From positions 1-10,814 of the forward strand of contig VIGQ01002350.1 in NCBI GenBank assembly GCA_009663005.1: 10,814 bases of DNA, read 5' to 3'. Positions 1 through 8,280 of this stretch are shown here, piece by piece. The DNA comes from Actinidia chinensis (lineage: Eukaryota; Streptophyta; Magnoliopsida; Ericales; Actinidiaceae). Position 1 is the stretch's first letter; the number at the start of each line of letters is the position of its first letter. The notes beneath the pieces were generated by a model. It was not told the origin of the DNA. It was given only the letters and a program-made list of their open reading frames with translations, and did no database searches. The position numbers and the translations under genes were made by a program.

Positions 1-1290
1 AGTCAGTGAATTAACATTATTACTGGCCAAAAACATTACGATAAATAAATATAACGACTCATATAAATACATTCCTCGTTATAATTTTAAAAAAGGTATT
101 GAACAGTTGCATTTACAAGTTGAGTACTATAAGTATTAAAGTGCATCGCTTGGCCCTATTCAAAGTGTTCCAGAAACCAGTATATGCAAATAAGTAACCA
201 TTATGGCAATGATTATCAATCTACCCATGGGATTGGAACTAATTTGAATATTTGTACTGTTTTCTTCTTCTAAAAAAACTCTAAATGGAAGCAATTTAAT
301 ACTGAAATAACTACTTTAAAGACAGTCCTATTAACATGTATATGTAAATACGATTTTTTTTCAACAGATAATTACCCAGGAAAACAATTTTAGTGACATA
401 ATTAATTTTTTATTAATACACTCTGAATGAAGACGTGAGAAAGTCACAATCATCAGTGTAAAGAGCACAAAGGCTTGTAAGCTTAACGGTCCTTCAATTA
501 TTTAACTTTCCTTAAAGATTCAATGACAATGAATCAGAAACATATTAAGTTTCATCTGGATAAAACTGTAGTAGGATTTTTGTTTTCCAATTTCATCTGA
601 ATGAAGACGATTAGTATACAAGTAAACTCCTTCTCACAAATCAAAGGAGTAATACGTTTAAAATTTAAATGTTTAAAAAATATTGTCCTTTTCCCTTTCC
701 TCCTTGTTTAGATGGGGATTGTAACCATGTACTCAGAAGAATAGTTTTCCTATACAAAGAAGTTTTAAATTTTTTATTTAAAACTTGTCATTATAAAAAT
801 AAAATTTGAATGAACAATCCCTTCCCTTTAATTCATGAATCATCTTCTATTAAGGATTGAAGATAAGATAAAAACTACATTTTCCTTGACATAAAATGCC
901 CTAATCAATTCTTAAAAGCAACACAAGAGTTACTTAGGCATCACACTTAAATGTGAATATTAACTTTTTTTTTTTATAAGACTTTAGTGTTTTTCTTGTT
1001 TTTATTTACAGATTTATCATACCAAGTATTGGCCCAAATACTAGTTTAGCATCTTAATAATAAATAGTACAATCATTAAGGCAAATAAGAATATTACTTA
1101 AAAGTATGATTACACATGATCTAAGTAAACATGAAATCTTTTTCTACTAACCATCAAAGTTATTTAGATATTCACACCAATTTAAAATTAGTCATGAATT
1201 TTTTAATTGAAATGTATTTTTATTTAAATAAAAAGAAAGCTTTGTGTGTTTTATCATGCACTCATAAAAACTGTAAGCCTAAGATGTCGC
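1..1290. other. A+T-rich non-coding stretch
   Basis: No exon, RNA gene or known repeat could be supported here. The sequence is rich in A and T runs and has stops in all frames. The only structure seen is a 14-base word, TCTGAATGAAGACG, occurring at 422-435 and again at 596-609 in the same orientation, with no clear similarity in the flanks. The stretch is probably intergenic or intronic spacer. Confidence 0.6.
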
Positions 1291-1656
1291 GCCCATCTGG
1301 TATAGTGGTTAGCGATGCTGGTACTGTGCCTGGTGGTTTTGGGTTCGAATCCCGGAGAAGACATGGTGTTTGGTAAATGTATAATGCATTTATTGTCAGA
1401 GGTACTCTTACACCTTGAGTCCGTAAGTCTCTCATACTTTCTGGAAGGGGAAAGAGGTGGGAGGAACCTGACCACCTTAGGTGTTCTTTTCCCTCAAAAT
1501 TGGGGTAGAATTGAGCCAAAATGTACTGGTCACCTGTATGGTGCTCAAAGCTAGACTAACAACAGGCGTACCTTTAGAACCTGCCATCTGAATTTCGCGG
1601 GGCCTCACATCCTGAATCGTCACACAGGTGCCATTAGTAACACAACAAGTAGAAGA
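1291..1656 (+). mobile_element. tRNA-derived SINE, copy A
   Basis: This is a short interspersed element with a tRNA-like head and a long unrelated body; such elements are transcribed by RNA polymerase III and copied by the reverse transcriptase of a partner LINE. The head carries a perfect A box (TGGTATAGTGG, 1298-1308) and a perfect B box (GGTTCGAATCC, 1342-1352). The body matches copy B at 7734-8090 in order: GGTACTCT (1401), GGAAGGGGAA (1443), TCAAAATTGGGGT (1494), TGAATTTCG (1589) and AGTAACA (1636). A box to GGAAGGGGAA is 145 bases in both copies, and A box to TCAAAATTGGGGT is 196 in both. The 3' end is uncertain; weaker similarity may continue to about 1720. The D-arm is most like tRNA-Glu, Asp or His types, and the parent tRNA is not settled. 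Short open frames across it are by-products of the repeat. Intact promoter boxes suggest it is the better preserved copy. Confidence 0.88.
1298..1352 (+). promoter_or_regulatory. Internal RNA polymerase III promoter (A and B boxes) of SINE copy A
   Basis: The A box at 1298-1308 fits TRGYNNARNNG at every fixed position, and the B box at 1342-1352 fits GGTTCGANTCC exactly. The 33-base gap between them is normal for a tRNA-type split promoter. The head does not close into a good acceptor stem, so this is a SINE promoter and not a functional tRNA gene. Confidence 0.85.
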
Positions 1657-2137
1657 ATTGTCACTGCAATAATCTAAATTTAGGGTTTTCCAATGATGGT
1701 TTCAGAGAAGTACCAATCATAAAAAAAACACTGGAAACTAATGAAACATAGAAATGAAACTAGTTGCTGAAATCCCCAACTTTCTCATTTTCAATTTAAG
1801 GCGGTCTTAGTGCAATGGTAAAGAATAGACTCAGATTTTGGAATTTTTTTCAGATCAAAGATATTCCAGCCTTAATATCATATGTTGGCTTCGCTATTCT
1901 TTTAAGAGGAACAAAATATTTTATTATATTTCATTTTTACAGAACTGATCCATTTTTTTTTAGTATACATGTGTTTCACCCTTTTGCCCCCCCACACTTG
2001 CTAAATGAACTACTTAATTATGTATTAAAATGAAACATAAGTATTAATGGAATATTTTTGAAATTTTAAAAATGCTATATTATAAATAGATGTAGGACTT
2101 TAATGTTGCAAATTTTTAATTAAGAACATTTTCTTGA
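1657..2137. other. A+T-rich spacer downstream of SINE A
   Basis: No gene is supported. Positions 1661-1725 contain a CAATAATC word and two CCAAT words that resemble the sequence following SINE copy B (8144-8255), so they may be the eroded tail of the same insertion. A 72-codon open frame from 1815 is phenylalanine and leucine rich, has no recognisable motif, and is what A+T-rich DNA gives by chance. Confidence 0.45.
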
Positions 2138-2778
2138 ATGAAAATGTATTCAACGTTAGTTCAGGTTCAAGTACATTTGGCGAGACAAGCCGTAGAACGA
2201 ACCCGAAAGGAAAGGAATAATAAGCCCTTAAAGTAATTACTAGGTAGAGATGGACCAAGGGTTCCAGACCAAGTATTCTTACAACACTGCTTTCAAAAAA
2301 TGATAACCCATCAATGAAAAAGCTTTTAGATGTGAGAAGAAAAACAGAACCGATTCACGACTATGTCAAATACCATAGTAATGCCAGAATCATTGAAATG
2401 GCTGAAAATATTGAAGGAACCTGCATATTTCATTAAAAAAAATGTTTCTTTTTAAAATTTGATAAAAGACAGATATATCAGATAAGCACAATTCAAGGTA
2501 GATTGTAAGAAGACTTAGGACCATATAACTCGGAAGATTTCTTTTGTAAAAACCTCTGACAACAGCCACACAAAAATATTTAAATATTATGTTACAGTTA
2601 CTTTTATCAAATGGCATTGAAAAATGAAATGTGTGGATCTTAGCAGAGAAGGAGCAGCCATGTGTCTTGGCTGATGCTCAAAATGGACTTTTTCAGAGAA
2701 ACACTTCAGCACCAACCTGCAAGAGTATCATCTAGCATCCAAAGAGAGTCATCTAGGATAAAAAAGAAAATGTCTACT
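2138..2778 (+). other. Patch of coding-like short frames, possible pseudogene or transposon remnant
   Basis: Three short plus-strand frames with balanced, charged composition stand close together in otherwise A+T-rich sequence. The first runs 2138-2236 from ATG to TAA (32 codons, ending ERTRKERNNKPLK). The second is open from 2248 to 2436, with an ATG at 2314 and a segment reading RRKTEPIHDYVKYHS. The third is open 2644-2778 and contains WLMLKMDFFRETLQHQ. The second and third share one frame and the first is in another, so a decayed coding sequence with a frameshift and stops would fit. I recognise no family; a transposase relic is only a guess. No splice sites tie the pieces together convincingly, and each could be chance. 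The long minus-strand frame at 2390-2617 looks like an antisense shadow. Confidence 0.2.
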
Positions 2779-4237
2779 TAATAATGCAATGATGCAAAAT
2801 ATTAAATTGATGACTTTGGTAAATAACTCTAGCTCAAGAACATTTTTTGCAATATCCTGAGGAATAAAGGAATGACTTGTAAACTACTTTTACAACCGAA
2901 ATATTGGCAGTTAAAATAAAATGTTTCAAAGACTAATTTTGAAGAAAGTAGTTTTTCAACAACATCACAACAGGGCATATAACTTCAACATTAATATGTA
3001 TTTAAAGCAGCTGCATGATGTTTTTTGTTACTGAAAACAGCTTATCTTCATGATATTTTGATTTTAGGAATAATTAAAATCTAACTGTATAAGGAAAACA
3101 TGTTACTGATTTTAAAATGCAAGATAGTTAACTGCTATTGCAAATTCATTAGTGATCATGTTCTGTGGAGTTGGAAAAAATACAAATAAATAAAACGTCT
3201 CATACAGTAAAAACTGAACCACAAAATGAATAAAATGCTAATTCCATGCGTATGAGATTTCATTCCTTAATAGAACAATTGCTGCTATTCCTGGGTATAA
3301 TTTTAAATATTTTTCCCAATAATAGCAAACAATAAGATTAAAACCATTAATATTACTTGAAAACCTTCCTAATTTGATATTGAGTTTAATTTTGAAATAC
3401 CACATGAAAATCACTCAAGACTACGAGAAAGTACCACTAATAGGAATTTTGGTTATTCTGTGTCATCAAGAGTACATGTTTTACAGAAAGATCCTGTAAA
3501 ATTGGTTATTTTGGTAAAATTGACCAAGTCTTTTTCATGATTTAAAAAGGAAACCTGATTTTGTACCATTAATTTTCTTAAAAAAAATATCAGACATATT
3601 AGAATTGAATTGAATTAAACTTAGTTATAATCTTTTCCTTCACTCATGAACTTTTCTGTAGCAAAAACATAACTTTACATTTTTTTGATGCTATTAAAAT
3701 TTTTCTGGTTAGCAATTACTTTGTAAAATTTCAGATAAGTTTTAAAAATACTGAGAAATCAAATTTGTTTTTTAAAACAAAAATGCTTTATTTTGACCTT
3801 AACTTTAATGGACAATAAGTTTTTAGTACATCATAGTGATAATTCTTAAAAAAATCAGTTAACAGGAAAAAAAAAAAGTTTTTCTAACTCTCAAAGTTGT
3901 AAGCATAAAAATGCATAATTAATTAGTACGTTATTTTGCAAGCATTAAATGATCATAATTAAGCCTGAATGTAATGCCATATTGAAATCTTTTATACAGA
4001 CATTAAGAAAAAAAAATGCTGAAAAATTCTATTAGTCCACTCATTTTCTTGAAAGAATTTGAAAATATTATTCAGGCCAGAAAGGCATTTATTTTTAAAA
4101 TAATTAGTAACATAACTGCACTTATGGCATAAATTTAGCATAAAACACAATTCGGTAACATTCGGGAAGTATCAAGAAGTAAATTAAAGAACAATTAATT
4201 ACTAGACCTCAAATTTAGTGTGCTTCAATTTTTAAGA
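2779..4237. other. Long A+T-rich stretch without recognisable genes
   Basis: The sequence has dense stops in all frames, many A and T runs and very few CpG sites. The only local structure noted is a perfect 8-base inverted repeat, TTTTACAG at 3479-3486 and CTGTAAAA at 3494-3501, with a 7-base loop. In sequence this A+T-rich it is probably accidental. Confidence 0.6.
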
Positions 4238-4465
4238 TTAGCCTTTTTCACGTAGTGGAACAAAAGCGCTATAGGACGCAATTTAGGCTTCATTCCCCAT
4301 AACAAATTTTTTGTCGTACCTTTTTCCAGCCAATAAGCAACCATTGACCTCGGGTTTCGGCATTTGGTCGCATTTGTGCTCTAGATGAGCCAAATCATAT
4401 AAAATTTTCCATAGTTTTTCCCGAATTTTCCCTATTTTAAAATACAACATGTGAAAAAGCGCTAA
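4238..4465. mobile_element. Possible small non-autonomous element with imperfect terminal inverted repeats
   Basis: The segment has distinctly more G+C and CpG than its flanks. Its ends form an imperfect inverted repeat: 4238-4257 begins TTAGCCTTTTTCACGTAGTG, and the reverse complement of 4445-4465 begins TTAGCGCTTTTTCACATGTTG. They match at most positions with one inserted base. The total of about 228 bases fits a MITE-like DNA element. I could not identify a clean target-site duplication, no second copy lies in this window, and the superfamily is unknown. A 65-codon minus-strand frame (4283-4480) crosses it; its stretch HKCDQMPKPEVNGCLLAGK is flanked by CTAG and GGTACG words that could pass as weak splice sites, so a minus-strand exon is the main alternative. 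Confidence 0.3.
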
Positions 4466-5216
4466 AATTTTGCTTTGCATGCCAATTATTGATATCTTGT
4501 TTTAACATGAATTATTAGTAAAAAATATTATTTTATATTCAAGCTAATATGGGTAATTAAAGCAGTAAAAAAAAGTAACTAATGGCTTTCATATAAACAA
4601 AAGATTTTTCATTAATTTTCATTTGGGTCATAGTGAATTAATGATTGTCATAATTATCTTACCGTCATAGATATACATCATTGGATTATTCATGCATTCT
4701 TCCATAATTTACACTTCAATAGCTAAAGGATAAATTAAAAAGTTAATTCAAATATTAATTAAAGAAAAATCTTATAGGTTACATAATGAAAGAATATAAA
4801 AAAAAATAGACAAACCAATATAATTGAACATTTTGGAAAAAAAAAACAAACAATTGTAACTAAATAAACAAAAATTTATTATCTTATTATATTCGAAGTT
4901 AATATAAATTGGACAAATATTAAACTTTCCGCTTTCATACACAGCAATCAAAGATAATAAAACAAAATATGTCCTCTTTATTTTAGTATAACTTATTCAA
5001 AGTTAAATGATTATTGAATAACTGAATAGTTTTCTTTAATAAAAACATTTTCTTTCATTTTTCCATAAGAAAAAAAAAATATAGTTAACTTCTAGTACAC
5101 ATAAGCAACTGTTTTACTAGATGGTTAAAAAAAAAAAAAAATGGTCACTAAATTGGTTAAAAGAAATTACCAGATTAACCAGTTTGTGTCAAATTTTATA
5201 AGTAATTTATGACTCC
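4466..5216. other. A+T-rich spacer without recognisable genes
   Basis: Poly-A runs are frequent, including a 14-base run near 5129-5142. No frame of note, no CpG-rich patch and no repeat was seen. Confidence 0.6.
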
Positions 5217-5330
5217 TTAAAGCAAGAATTGTTTAATATTGTGGGCGGTCATGGTTTTCGGGGCAATCTTGGTGAATAAAATGCAGAAGGTTAATTGAAA
5301 GTAAGAATGATAACCAATTCTAACAGTTTA
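5217..5330 (-). other. Short open minus-strand frame in a G+C-richer patch, possible terminal exon
   Basis: Read on the minus strand, a frame of about 34 codons ends at a TAA (5219-5217). Its last part reads TKIAPKTMTAHNIKQFLL and contains several CpG-bearing codons that stand out from the flanks. A pyrimidine-rich tract ending in CACCAAG lies just before the ATTGCC of this part and could be a splice acceptor. The phase does not continue in frame from the minus-strand exon at 6002-6127, so the two are not shown to belong together. No family is recognised; it may be chance. Confidence 0.15.
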
Positions 5331-5428
5331 GACATAACTTTTTACTTTTCAAAGTACAATGCCATATGCAAATAAATAAAAGCATGATCAAAATCAAACA
5401 GCATTTTAATTATATCTCCAAGTAAGTA

Positions 5429-5881
5429 TTGGTATGGCAACGCACAATGCAAACATTACAGATTGTCCAGGAGCAGCATGATTCGAATTACAACTATCTC
5501 GATATTGACATCATTCATGTTCTGAAAAAACACCATAGCCATTCACTTTTAATGGATATGATGTGTAATCAATTAATGCTTCAATACATCCCTACATGGC
5601 ATTTTGCAAAATCCTCTTAGCTGTAAGAATGCTTGAATAATACAGGTTTTACAAATTATTTTGCAACAGACCTATTCTTGCATTCGAATTCTTACATTAA
5701 CTTCCTTTGTCATTGTCATGTGCAAACAATACCTATCCTTACGTATGGAAAAGTGATGAGAGATGCTGGATCAAACCATTGGTTATTAGTCTCTCATACA
5801 TCCACTGATTCATATCGCCCTAATTGTGACTTGATTTCCTCCAGCATGAGCATCGATTCAGATAATAATCACAATCTTTAA
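5429..5881 (+). other. Coding-like patch with two same-frame open segments, unknown nature
   Basis: Two open segments lie in one plus-strand frame, 5429-5617 and 5633-5878, separated only by a TAG and a TAA within 15 bases. Codon choice is more balanced than in the surroundings. The second ends ISSSMSIDSDNNHNL before TAA, a plausible hydrophilic C-terminus. A TTACAG acceptor-like site lies at about 5456-5461, but no good donor follows. Parts of the minus strand are also open: at 5859-5794 it reads MLMLEEIKSQLGRYESVDV, and a good acceptor-like tract, GGTGTTTTTTCAG, lies near 5523-5535. Openness on both strands weakens any claim. It could be a decayed exon, an untranslated region, or a conserved non-coding block. 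I recognise no domain. Confidence 0.2.
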
Positions 5882-6001
5882 AAATCCATTATTTTTTGTC
5901 AAATGCAAAAAAGTGAACAAATGGAGTTAAACTGTTGTTTTTAGTAAGACAACAAGACTTTTTAATAAAAAAAAACTGTAGGAACATATTCCGGTACTTA
6001 C

Positions 6002-6127
6002 CTATACGCAACCATGTCAACATTCTCTGACCAAGTTGCAACCCCGATTTCCCATATGTTGCATGCACTGAATTGGGCAATCTCATGTGCTTCGTTCATA
6101 TAATGTGGCCGATATACATAAGTACTC
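6002..6127 (-). CDS. Candidate internal exon of an unidentified gene
   Basis: On the minus strand a pyrimidine tract ending TTTTTTTTAAG leads into an exon of 126 bases, which stops at AG followed by the near-perfect donor GTAAGTA (intron bases 6001-5995). The exon is open in one frame for its whole length. It begins with one base of a split codon and ends with two, so it is phase-symmetric and could be skipped without changing frame. The peptide starts STYVYRPHYMNEAHE and continues IAQFSACNIWEIGVATWSE to NVDMVAY. It is rich in Trp, His, Cys and Met, which chance A+T-rich frames rarely are, and G+C is well above the flanks. I do not recognise the protein family, so no function is given. No adjoining exon could be joined in phase within the window, so introns on both sides would be long. 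Belonging to a decayed gene or transposon is possible. Confidence 0.5.
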
Positions 6128-6760
6128 CTTAAAAAAAACACCTTTTTATTTCTTCTATTTATATAATTAAAAGTGAAATTCCTAGCTATGAATGGCATAC
6201 ATACTGAAATATTAATAAGGTTTCATTACAGTCTACATGTGGTGTAAATTTCACATCTATATCTGTATATTTCCTTCATGCTGTTTTTTTTTTTTCTTAC
6301 ACATTTGGAGGTTATCACTATACATTATTTAAAACCCCATAAAATATTAATAAAGTTATCATATAGACAGGTTCAAAAATTAGTTTTCCATTTATATGTA
6401 TATTTATTTAAAATTATAGGAAAAATTCCAGTTAAAAGGGCTATAGGAATTAGTAAGCCTTGTTATAACATTATAACTTATTTTAAAAATTTCATTGTTA
6501 GTATTTTTTCTTCTTACAAATGAATAAAAAGGAAAAAAAAAGGCATGAATTTAAAACAATTGCATTAAGGAAGGTTGATCTATATTAAGTAATGCTCTGG
6601 GTACTACCAATCTTTGAAAATTCAAATTTATGAGAATTAAAAATAATTATTAACATCGGGAATATTTAATATTTGTTATTATTAGTCAAACTTTGAAGCA
6701 GTTTGCTGGAAAGTAGTAAAAACAGAACAGGTATAGACAGTGGACAGAACAAAGCATCTT
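6128..6760. other. A+T-rich stretch, possible intron of the minus-strand gene
   Basis: No exon or repeat is supported. The 81-codon plus-strand frame at 6278-6523 is dominated by Ile, Leu, Phe, Lys and Tyr and has no motif, as expected for A+T-rich chance translation. If the 6002-6127 exon is real, this is upstream intron for that gene. Confidence 0.5.
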
Positions 6761-6886
6761 AGGGCCCTCTGCAAACTACATTTTGACCCCCCATCACGCC
6801 AAAAATACGTATTAGAGTCCGTCAAGCTTTGGGCCCCCAAGAGTCCCTGAGGCCCCTGCATTGCGGGGGTGTACGTTATGCCATTG
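6761..6886. repeat. G+C-rich dispersed-repeat remnant
   Basis: This block rises abruptly in G+C, with AGGGCCCTCT at 6761, ACCCCCCATC near 6785, GGGCCCCCAAGAG near 6831 and GGCCCCTGCATTGCGGGGGT at 6851-6870. Such alternating GGGCCC and GGGG tracts ending in a 'TACGTTATGCCATTG'-type word (from 6872) are typical of fragments of dispersed transposable elements in invertebrate genomes. The family is not identified and there is no second copy in this window. The CCCCTGC and GCGGGGG words at 6853-6859 and 6863-6869 can fold into a 7-pair hairpin with a 3-base loop. Confidence 0.45.
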
Positions 6887-6971
6887 AGTATAGAATAAAA
6901 ACACAGAGTTTAAAAGTAAAAAAATTACCCAAAATTTTCCATTTGAACTTTTGGCAATTATTTCTGTTGCC

Positions 6972-6988
6972 AATAAATAAATAAATAA
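6972..6988 (+). repeat. Short (AATA)n microsatellite
   Basis: Four tandem AATA units plus one base form a perfect tetranucleotide tract. It is short and shows no sign of function. Confidence 0.85.
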
Positions 6989-7733
6989 TGTACTTCTAGT
7001 AGAAAAGTAGTCAAAACAGGAAAAGGGTCTTTAATTAAGCATAGGCAGAACCCACATATTCACAAAGAGGATACTAATGATTTTCAATTACAATCCTACC
7101 ACTTGGTGATTTTACATTTTCAGAATATTTTTGTTGCGCATTAGATGATTGGGTTTGCTTCTAACTTAGTAATAATTCTACTAATCTGCTAATATAAAGA
7201 GCTACTAGCATGCAAACTGTATTACCACTGTTACTATATACAATGACACTTCAATTATAAAAAGGCTTTGTTACTGACTAAGTGCTTGGAATTACTGCAA
7301 CTTTCTACAGGAAGAGATTGAAAATCAATAAATCCAATTCTTCCAATCATATCTTAAATTTATACTATTTAAAAATTAGTTCAGTGAAAAATAGAGGCAT
7401 AACATCCAATTATAGTCCTTATATCATGAGAATATTACCTAAGAAAACATCAAATGACAATTATTTGAAACACTTTAACTTACGTTTATGAATAAAGAAA
7501 AAACTGAGAAAATAGGGAGAACTTTTCATTTTGAAAACTGACAGCAATACCATGGATAAAGCCATTTAAAAGGAAATGTTTTCATTAGTTAAAATGTATT
7601 TTTATAGGACTAAACAGCACAACAGTAGGATTGAACATTTGCACCAAATAGCAAAATATTCATCAGGGAATAATGAAAAAAATATTCCTTAGATCTGAAA
7701 AACAATAAACTTGTAAAACAAGTTGATTGAGTT
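6989..7733. other. A+T-rich spacer upstream of SINE B
   Basis: No gene is supported. A 69-codon frame at 7282-7491 is rich in Asn, Ser, Lys and Leu without motifs and is taken as chance. Confidence 0.6.
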
Positions 7734-8090
7734 GTCCCTCTGGTATCGTGGTTAGTGAAACTAACTGGCAGTGCTGTAGAACATGGGTCAAGTCCCTGTG
7801 ACAGTAGGACGTTTCTAAATGTAGGCCTTCGGGTATAGGGGTACTCTAAATACCGTTCAACTGCAAGTCCTCTAATGAGGTTGGTGGAAGGGGAAGAGAG
7901 ATGGGAGGAAATTGACTTGCCCCCAGGGTGTCTCAATCAAAATTGGGGTGGAACCGAGCAAATCATATGTCACATGCAATGGTGTACAGCTAACGACAGA
8001 CGACCATCTAGCCGATGCCATGATGAATTTCGTGAACATTGATCTGATGTTACTGTCGATAGGTGGAATAAGTAACAACACACAAGCGGA
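7734..8090 (+). mobile_element. tRNA-derived SINE, copy B
   Basis: This is a second insertion of the SINE seen at 1291-1656, in the same orientation. The A box region at 7741-7751 (TGGTATCGTGG) has one consensus mismatch. The B box region at 7786-7795 (GGTCAAGTCC) has lost one base and shows a CpG-to-CpA type change, so its promoter is probably dead. Shared body blocks are GGTACTCT (7840), GGAAGGGGAA (7886), TCAAAATTGGGGT (7937), TGAATTTCG (8024) and AGTAACA (8071), with the same 145- and 196-base spacings from the A box as copy A. The open frames of 108, 69 and 83 codons crossing it come from the repeat body and are not genes. Its 3' end is uncertain and may include the CCAAT/TGACGT units that follow. 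Confidence 0.87.
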
Positions 8091-8120
8091 TGAATTTTAT
8101 CTCAGCAAAATCTTCAACGT

Positions 8121-8280
8121 TTTTGCCAATGGACTAAATTCATGTGACGTCATAATCACATGATAATTTTAAACCAGTGTTTTCAGCCAATCAAGTTCAA
8201 AACACAGTGACGTTATAGTCCGATAAAGCAATTATTATTTTCAGACAATCAGTTCATGCCACTCGTTATTGCCAAAATTA
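8121..8280 (+). repeat. Diverged tandem repeat of about 60 bases with CCAAT and TGACGT motifs
   Basis: Roughly two and a half units repeat at about 60 bases. CCAAT occurs at 8126-8130 and 8187-8191, with the related ACAAT at 8245-8249. TGACGT occurs at 8145-8150 and 8208-8213. The shared unit reads approximately GTTTT, CAG or TG, CCAAT, a few bases, TTCA, then GTGACGT and ATA. In the first unit TGACGTCA is a complete palindromic CRE-type site, lying in a perfect inverted repeat, CATGTGA at 8141-8147 and TCACATG at 8156-8162. It begins about 30 bases after SINE B and may be part of that element's tail. A regulatory role is possible but is inferred from motifs only. Confidence 0.5.

Noticed and set aside
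1291..1362. A functional tRNA gene
   Set aside because: The A and B boxes are perfect, but the 5' and 3' ends do not pair into an acceptor stem and the segment continues into a SINE body shared with a second copy.
1131..1554. Four overlapping open frames of 73-85 codons on both strands
   Set aside because: They lie across SINE copy A and arise from the repeat body; the peptides have no domain and similar sequence recurs non-coding in copy B.
1815..2033. A 72-codon plus-strand frame
   Set aside because: The composition is dominated by Phe, Leu and Ile, it spans T runs, and no motif or splice context supports it.
2390..2617. A 75-codon minus-strand frame, Phe, Tyr and Cys rich
   Set aside because: It is antisense to the coding-like plus-strand patch and typical of an antisense shadow in A+T-rich DNA.
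3479..3501. Inverted repeat TTTTACAG/CTGTAAAA as a terminator or structured RNA
   Set aside because: It is an isolated 8-base stem in A+T-rich DNA with no associated gene; such stems are expected by chance in 10 kb.
5889..6086. A 65-codon minus-strand frame overlapping the 6002-6127 exon
   Set aside because: It is a different frame through the same exon and continues across the strong GTAAGTA donor into A+T-rich intron sequence.
6278..6523. An 81-codon plus-strand frame
   Set aside because: It starts on a poly-T run and is made of Ile, Leu, Phe, Tyr and Lys, as expected by chance; no conserved motif is visible.
7610..8163. Open frames of 108 (minus), 69 (minus) and 83 (plus) codons
   Set aside because: All overlap SINE copy B and its tail. 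The 108-codon frame is the longest in the window but translates repeat sequence antisense.
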